This document shows positions 6,023 through 9,154 of a stretch of DNA of 9,154 nt, one piece after another. Made by a program: the position numbers and the translations under genes. Position 1 is the stretch's first letter, and each line of letters opens with the position of its first letter. This stretch comes from Spartobacteria bacterium UBA5019. Lineage in GTDB: Bacteria; Verrucomicrobiota; Verrucomicrobiia; Chthoniobacterales; Terrimicrobiaceae. Under the pieces are notes generated by a model, which searched no databases, was not told the origin of the DNA, and saw only the letters and a list, made by a program, of their open reading frames with translations. The DNA is taken from positions 17,780-26,933 of the forward strand of contig DGXZ01000058.1 of the NCBI GenBank assembly GCA_002396485.1, in the 5' to 3' direction.

Positions 6023-7935
6023 AAATTCCGACCCGCCGAGTCAGTCGGGCTCTCTGTCTGGCGGCTTTTTCCGTCCTCCTCGCGATCCCCACAGCCCGCG
6101 CGTTCAACCCCTCGCTGCAGCCCACGGCGGAAGACCGCCGCAAGGTGCTCGAGCAGGGATTCGCCGCATCGCTTAAGGAACTCGAAAGCGCACTGACCCT
6201 CGCCTACAGCCCTGAAAAAAACGCCTCCTCCGCAAAGAACCCAGCCTTTGTTCAATGGATGGACCTCTGGCGCTGGTGCGATCTGCTTTCGAGGGATGTC
6301 GCATCCGAGGAGCGTGCTCTCGTGCAGCGCCACTTCCTCCGCCGCACCGGATCGGGTGAAATCATCCTCTGTCCGCCGGGAGTCGTGCCACCACCGGATG
6401 CCGCACCGCTACGCCCGGAAGAGGTCGCCGCATTGACAGCTGCGTCCAATGTGCGCCAGGCCGTTGCCGAGCAGCTTCTGCCATCGGGCGCACCCGCCAC
6501 GGCCGGCCAGCTCGGCGACATTGCCGGGACACCGCTTGCCTCGGCGATGATGTCCGATCCCGATATCCTGCGCTCCTTCCTCTCCACATGGGACTACCGG
6601 GATTTCGCCCCGCTCGTCTTGAAAAATCTCCGGTCCATCCGCGGGGCGCATCCCTCAAAATGGCGCGAGTATGCCGACCTGGCCATCGCCATCGCCGTGG
6701 TGAACGACTCCGCTCTGCCTCCACACTGGCCCCACCAGCAGGTCAGCCCCGACCTCGTGCCAAGGGACATTCCATCCCCCGCAGAGCAATTCCGCCGCTG
6801 GGTCGATGCCAACGAAAGCGGCCGCCTCCTCCTCGACCTGCGTCGATTCACGGCCGACCAGCTCACCTTCGTTGTCGATGCCTTTATTACCCCCTCGGAG
6901 ACCGCTTGGGCGCGTGAAAACAATTCGGTCCATATCGGAGTCTTCAGCCGTGCATTACGATCGATCCGCTACCGCGAAGACCGCATCAAACAAGGTCGCT
7001 TCTTTTGGACCCAGAGCCCCTACACATTCGCCGCCATCCGAAAAAACGGCGGCATCTGCATCGACCAGGCTTATTTCGCCGCCTACACCGGCAAGGCGCT
7101 CGGGATCCCCACCGTTCTCTTCAATGGCCAAGGCAGCAACGGCGGCCACGCCTGGTTCGGCTACATGGGCGCTCCAAACAAATGGGAACTTGATTGCGGC
7201 CGCGACCCCGAGCAAAACCTCGTCACCGGCATCGCCTTCGATCCCCGCACCTGGGAACCAGTGAGCGACCACGACCTCCGCCAACTCGCCGCCCGCTTCC
7301 GCCGCACCCCCGCATTTCTCGCCTCGACGAACGACCTCGCCATGGCACGCATATTTTTGAAATCCGGCGACATCACCCGCGCCGCAGCCGCCCTCGAAAA
7401 TGCCACCCGCACCTGCCCGCAAAATCCCGAGCCCTGGATACGATGGACCGAGTTTCTGGAGACATCCGGAGCGCCCCTCGAGCGCCGCATTCGCGTTCAC
7501 GAGCAGGCCGCAAAAGCCCTCTCCCGCAACGCCGACTCCAAAGTCATCCATCAAAACGCCGTCGCCACCCTGCTACGCCAGAGCGGAAATTCCGCCCAGG
7601 CCGAGGCCGCCGAGAAGCGCATCCTCTCACAAAACCTCGGCAACCGCGCCGATCTCAGCTGCGAAGTCGCCGCCTCCCGCGTCCGAGAGGCCCTCGCCAC
7701 CGAGGGCGTCGAACAGGCCGCCCTCGTGTTCCACGCCCAACTTCGCACCATCGGAAAAACAGGCGGCGGCAATTTTGTAAAGGAAGTCGGCATCCCCTTC
7801 GTCAGCGCCCTCATCGAAAAAGGCCAAAAATCCCGAGCCCTCCGCACCGTCGACATCATGCGCCAGCAATTCGTCCCCCAAAAAGGCAGCCCCCTCGACC
7901 TCGCCCTCAAAGAAATGAGCCTCGAATGCAAATGA
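6007..7935 (+). CDS. Predicted exported transglutaminase-like protein with TPR-like C-terminus
   Basis: I do not recognise a named gene. The frame extends upstream to an ATG at 5839, but that part reads lutC out of frame and is rich in Arg, His and Pro. The GTG at 6007, 16 bp inside lutC, is the only usable start before a clear signal peptide: basic n-region, hydrophobic ALCLAAFSVLLAI, and a PTARA-FN cleavage site near residue 34. That gives 642 residues. Residues about 340-400 look like a transglutaminase/protease core: C351 in NGGICIDQA, H381 in GGHAWFGYM and D396 in WELDCG match the Cys-His-Asp triad order. Residues about 439-545 contain helical TPR-like repeats such as AMARIFLKSGDITRAAAALENA. 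The protein is probably periplasmic and could cleave or crosslink peptides or bind a partner. No direct role in rhamnose or lactate breakdown is known. Translational overlap with lutC argues for co-expression. No Shine-Dalgarno sequence supports the GTG. Confidence 0.75.
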   Translation: MFDRLKIPTRRVSRALCLAAFSVLLAIPTARAFNPSLQPTAEDRRKVLEQGFAASLKELESALTLAYSPEKNASSAKNPAFVQWMDLWRWCDLLSRDVASEERALVQRHFLRRTGSGEIILCPPGVVPPPDAAPLRPEEVAALTAASNVRQAVAEQLLPSGAPATAGQLGDIAGTPLASAMMSDPDILRSFLSTWDYRDFAPLVLKNLRSIRGAHPSKWREYADLAIAIAVVNDSALPPHWPHQQVSPDLVPRDIPSPAEQFRRWVDANESGRLLLDLRRFTADQLTFVVDAFITPSETAWARENNSVHIGVFSRALRSIRYREDRIKQGRFFWTQSPYTFAAIRKNGGICIDQAYFAAYTGKALGIPTVLFNGQGSNGGHAWFGYMGAPNKWELDCGRDPEQNLVTGIAFDPRTWEPVSDHDLRQLAARFRRTPAFLASTNDLAMARIFLKSGDITRAAAALENATRTCPQNPEPWIRWTEFLETSGAPLERRIRVHEQAAKALSRNADSKVIHQNAVATLLRQSGNSAQAEAAEKRILSQNLGNRADLSCEVAASRVREALATEGVEQAALVFHAQLRTIGKTGGGNFVKEVGIPFVSALIEKGQKSRALRTVDIMRQQFVPQKGSPLDLALKEMSLECK

Positions 7936-8022
7936 GTTTTTAAAAAGAAGGCTAGCCCGTATAGGCGCAACGCATGGCTTCTCATCGATAAACTCCCCCC
8001 ACTGCCTTTGCATATCCAAACT
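7936..8022. other. Short intergenic stretch between the operon and the mobile element
   Basis: These 87 bp carry no plausible gene. A poor inverted repeat (AGAAG at 7946-7950 with CTTCT at 7978-7982) lacks a following T-tract, so no convincing intrinsic terminator is seen for the operon. A run of six C at 7995-8000 lies 22 bp before the G-run that opens the mobile element. Confidence 0.5.
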
Positions 8023-8047
8023 GGGGGTCAGGGTTCATTTTCTTTCA
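8023..8047 (+). repeat. Left terminal inverted repeat, 25 bp
   Basis: It begins GGGGGTCAGGGTTCATTTTC and matches the reverse complement of 9130-9154 at all 25 positions. The match breaks at 8048. The transposase stop codon (8030-8028) and its last six or so codons fall in this repeat. Confidence 0.9.
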
Positions 8048-9086
8048 TTTTTTCCGAGACAAAACACCACAATGTTTCGGGAACCTTTTTCTCCATCCGA
8101 GATAAATCCATGCGGTGGATGACCCTGCTCACATTCGCTGCGTTTTTCATGCCAAGATGCTCGGCGATCCATGATTGGGACATCGTTGTCTTTTTCCACA
8201 GCAATCCTGCAAGCAATACCTTTCGTGGCTCAGTGCAGCGATGCCCAGCCAGCTCATCAGCGCTAAGGTTTGCCAACCGCAATCCCTCATCCAGAAGGGC
8301 CAGCGCATTTTGCTCACCGTGGGCCTGCCTTTCGAGGCTCGCATCATAGCTCCGCGCTTGGCGTTTTTGACCGAGCACCCCCTCGCCCAGCTTTATCAAC
8401 TTCTCGGCAAACGCCTGTTTTCCCCAATACCAACCCCGCCCCAAATGGCTTCCGCGCTTGTCGGCATCAGCATCCACTGCCACAAACCCACTCCGCTCAC
8501 GCTCTTCAGCCACACGCTTGTCCAAGCGATCGATCATTTTTTTCCGACCCTCGGCCGTATCCTCCACCCCCATCGTCGCCAGTCCTTGCTCGGCCGCCAA
8601 CCACTTCGCCCTTTCATGCGGCATCAACGCATAGCCCCCCGTAAGACTGCTCCACGGATAATCCAAGACACTCTGCCCGCAGTTCACATCCACCAGACCC
8701 GCACGGCCCGGATTCAAGTGAATGTAATCCCAGAGCGTTTCGTAATAGTAGGGGCTTTCTCCATCGACCACCACCGCCTTGTAGCGATCTCCAAACAACC
8801 GCCCCCACTCGCGATGCCGCACATTGAATCGCCGCGTCACCGTGTTTTGGAACCACTTCATGCCCTCCACCAAATTCGCCTCGGGCGTCTGAATGAAAAG
8901 ATGGTAATGATTGTCCATCATCACCCATGCGTGAACAAGCCAACCCGTTTTTTCACAGACATCGGCCAGACATTGCAAAAAAAACCGCCGGTCGTGGTCA
9001 TCTACAAAAATCGCCCCCCGCCGGTTCCCCCGGGCCATCACATGATAAAAAGCTCCTTCAAATTCCAATCGAATACTTCGTGCCAT
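8028..9086 (-). CDS. REP-associated tyrosine transposase (RAYT, Y1_Tnp family) with C-terminal helix-turn-helix
   Basis: The 352-residue protein opens with the family N-terminus RSIRLEFEGAFYHVMARGN (3-21). It carries the metal-binding HUH motif as HYH (60-62) in WVMMDNHYHLFIQ, followed by RLFGDRYKAVVVDG (96-109) and YIHLNPGRAGLV (121-132). These place it in the Y1 single-strand transposase superfamily, RAYT branch. Residues about 300-326 (TMSQSWIAEHLGMKNAANVS) form a helix-turn-helix like the C-terminal DNA-binding domain of DnaA, common in long RAYTs. The nucleophile region reads GMKWFQNTVTRRFNVRH. Where Tyr is expected, residue 83 is Val, so activity is uncertain. The ATG at 9086 gives the conserved N-terminus exactly but has no clear Shine-Dalgarno sequence. 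The gene ends inside the left repeat with K-E-N-E-P-stop. It is convergent with the upstream operon and functionally unrelated to it. Confidence 0.9.
   Translation of the reverse strand: MARSIRLEFEGAFYHVMARGNRRGAIFVDDHDRRFFLQCLADVCEKTGWLVHAWVMMDNHYHLFIQTPEANLVEGMKWFQNTVTRRFNVRHREWGRLFGDRYKAVVVDGESPYYYETLWDYIHLNPGRAGLVDVNCGQSVLDYPWSSLTGGYALMPHERAKWLAAEQGLATMGVEDTAEGRKKMIDRLDKRVAEERERSGFVAVDADADKRGSHLGRGWYWGKQAFAEKLIKLGEGVLGQKRQARSYDASLERQAHGEQNALALLDEGLRLANLSADELAGHRCTEPRKVLLAGLLWKKTTMSQSWIAEHLGMKNAANVSRVIHRMDLSRMEKKVPETLWCFVSEKMKENEP
8054..8080 (+). repeat. Imperfect hairpin just inside the left element end
   Basis: CCGAGACA (8054-8061) can pair with TGTTTCGG (8073-8080) with one G-T wobble and an 11-base loop. 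It lies 6 bp inside the left inverted repeat and within the transposase coding region. Y1 transposases recognise subterminal hairpins, so it may be a recognition site, but no matching hairpin is evident at the right end. Confidence 0.35.
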
Positions 9087-9129
9087 GACGGAAATTCAAC
9101 AGATAAAACAAACGCACGCAACCAAAATT

Positions 9130-9154
9130 TGAAAGAAAATGAACCCTGACCCCC
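9130..9154 (-). repeat. Right terminal inverted repeat, 25 bp
   Basis: This is the exact reverse complement of 8023-8047, ending in five C at the last base of the window. It may extend further outside the window; the left copy continues outward with T at 8022, so an A at 9155 would lengthen it. Confidence 0.9.

Larger units (their letters stand above)
8023..9154 (-). mobile_element. RAYT-type (IS200-like Y1 HUH) transposable element
   Basis: A single transposase gene fills almost the whole 1132 bp between two perfect 25-bp inverted repeats (8023-8047 and 9130-9154). Only 43 bp lie between the start codon and the right repeat, and the transposase stop lies inside the left repeat. Repeats beginning GGGGTCAGG flanking REP-associated transposases are familiar to me from other genomes, so this fits a known kind of element, but I cannot name the family. 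No target-site duplication can be checked because the right end is the last base of the window. The element sits 87 bp beyond the operon and interrupts no visible gene. Confidence 0.75.

Noticed and set aside
1..7935. Bacterial microcompartment locus for rhamnose/fucose, as known in Planctomycetota and Verrucomicrobiota
   Set aside because: No shell-protein gene is present, and the aldolase continues into a dehydrogenase-type linker rather than ending as a stand-alone microcompartment aldolase.
7194..7943. A 249-codon Arg/Pro-rich frame inside the transglutaminase-like gene
   Set aside because: Its composition is typical of a shifted frame in GC-rich DNA, while the true frame carries the triad, the helical repeats and the signal peptide.
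7941..7990. Intrinsic terminator after the operon
   Set aside because: The only inverted repeat has a five-pair stem with a mismatch and no T-tract behind it.
8023..9154. CRISPR array or phage-defence system
   Set aside because: There are no spaced repeats or defence-type genes; the only repeats are the paired element ends.

Overview
The window looks like chromosomal DNA from a GC-rich bacterium, most likely a member of the Verrucomicrobiota or a relative in the Planctomycetota-Verrucomicrobiota group. The reasons are the gene combination (aldolase/dehydrogenase fusion, DeoR-type regulator, rhamnulokinase and LutABC together), the weak Shine-Dalgarno sequences before most genes, and the type of REP-associated transposase. 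This assignment is inference from gene content, not from a marker gene.

Positions 1-7935 hold an L-rhamnose utilisation locus. On the minus strand, running off the left edge, is the N-terminal aldolase half of a bifunctional rhamnulose-1-phosphate aldolase/lactaldehyde dehydrogenase. A 97-bp AT-rich divergent control region (942-1038) separates it from a plus-strand operon: DeoR-family regulator, rhamnulokinase (rhaB), lutA, lutB, lutC, and a predicted exported transglutaminase-like protein with a TPR-like tail. Every junction in the operon is a start/stop overlap (4, 4, 8, 4 and about 16 bp), so the six genes are probably co-transcribed and translationally coupled.

The genes form one route. 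RhaB phosphorylates L-rhamnulose. The aldolase cleaves rhamnulose-1-phosphate to DHAP and L-lactaldehyde. The dehydrogenase half (outside the window) should oxidise lactaldehyde to L-lactate, and LutABC oxidises L-lactate to pyruvate. The DeoR protein is the obvious local regulator. No rhamnose isomerase, transporter, glycoside hydrolase or microcompartment shell gene is present here; they would have to be elsewhere. The exported transglutaminase-like protein is the one operon member with no known place in the pathway.

Positions 8023-9154 are a compact mobile element: one minus-strand Y1/HUH REP-associated transposase (RAYT) gene with a C-terminal helix-turn-helix, bounded by a perfect 25-bp inverted repeat. 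The transposase stop codon lies inside the left repeat, and the right repeat ends exactly at the window edge. The usual tyrosine nucleophile position appears to be valine. The 87-bp gap at 7936-8022 between operon and element holds no gene and no convincing terminator.
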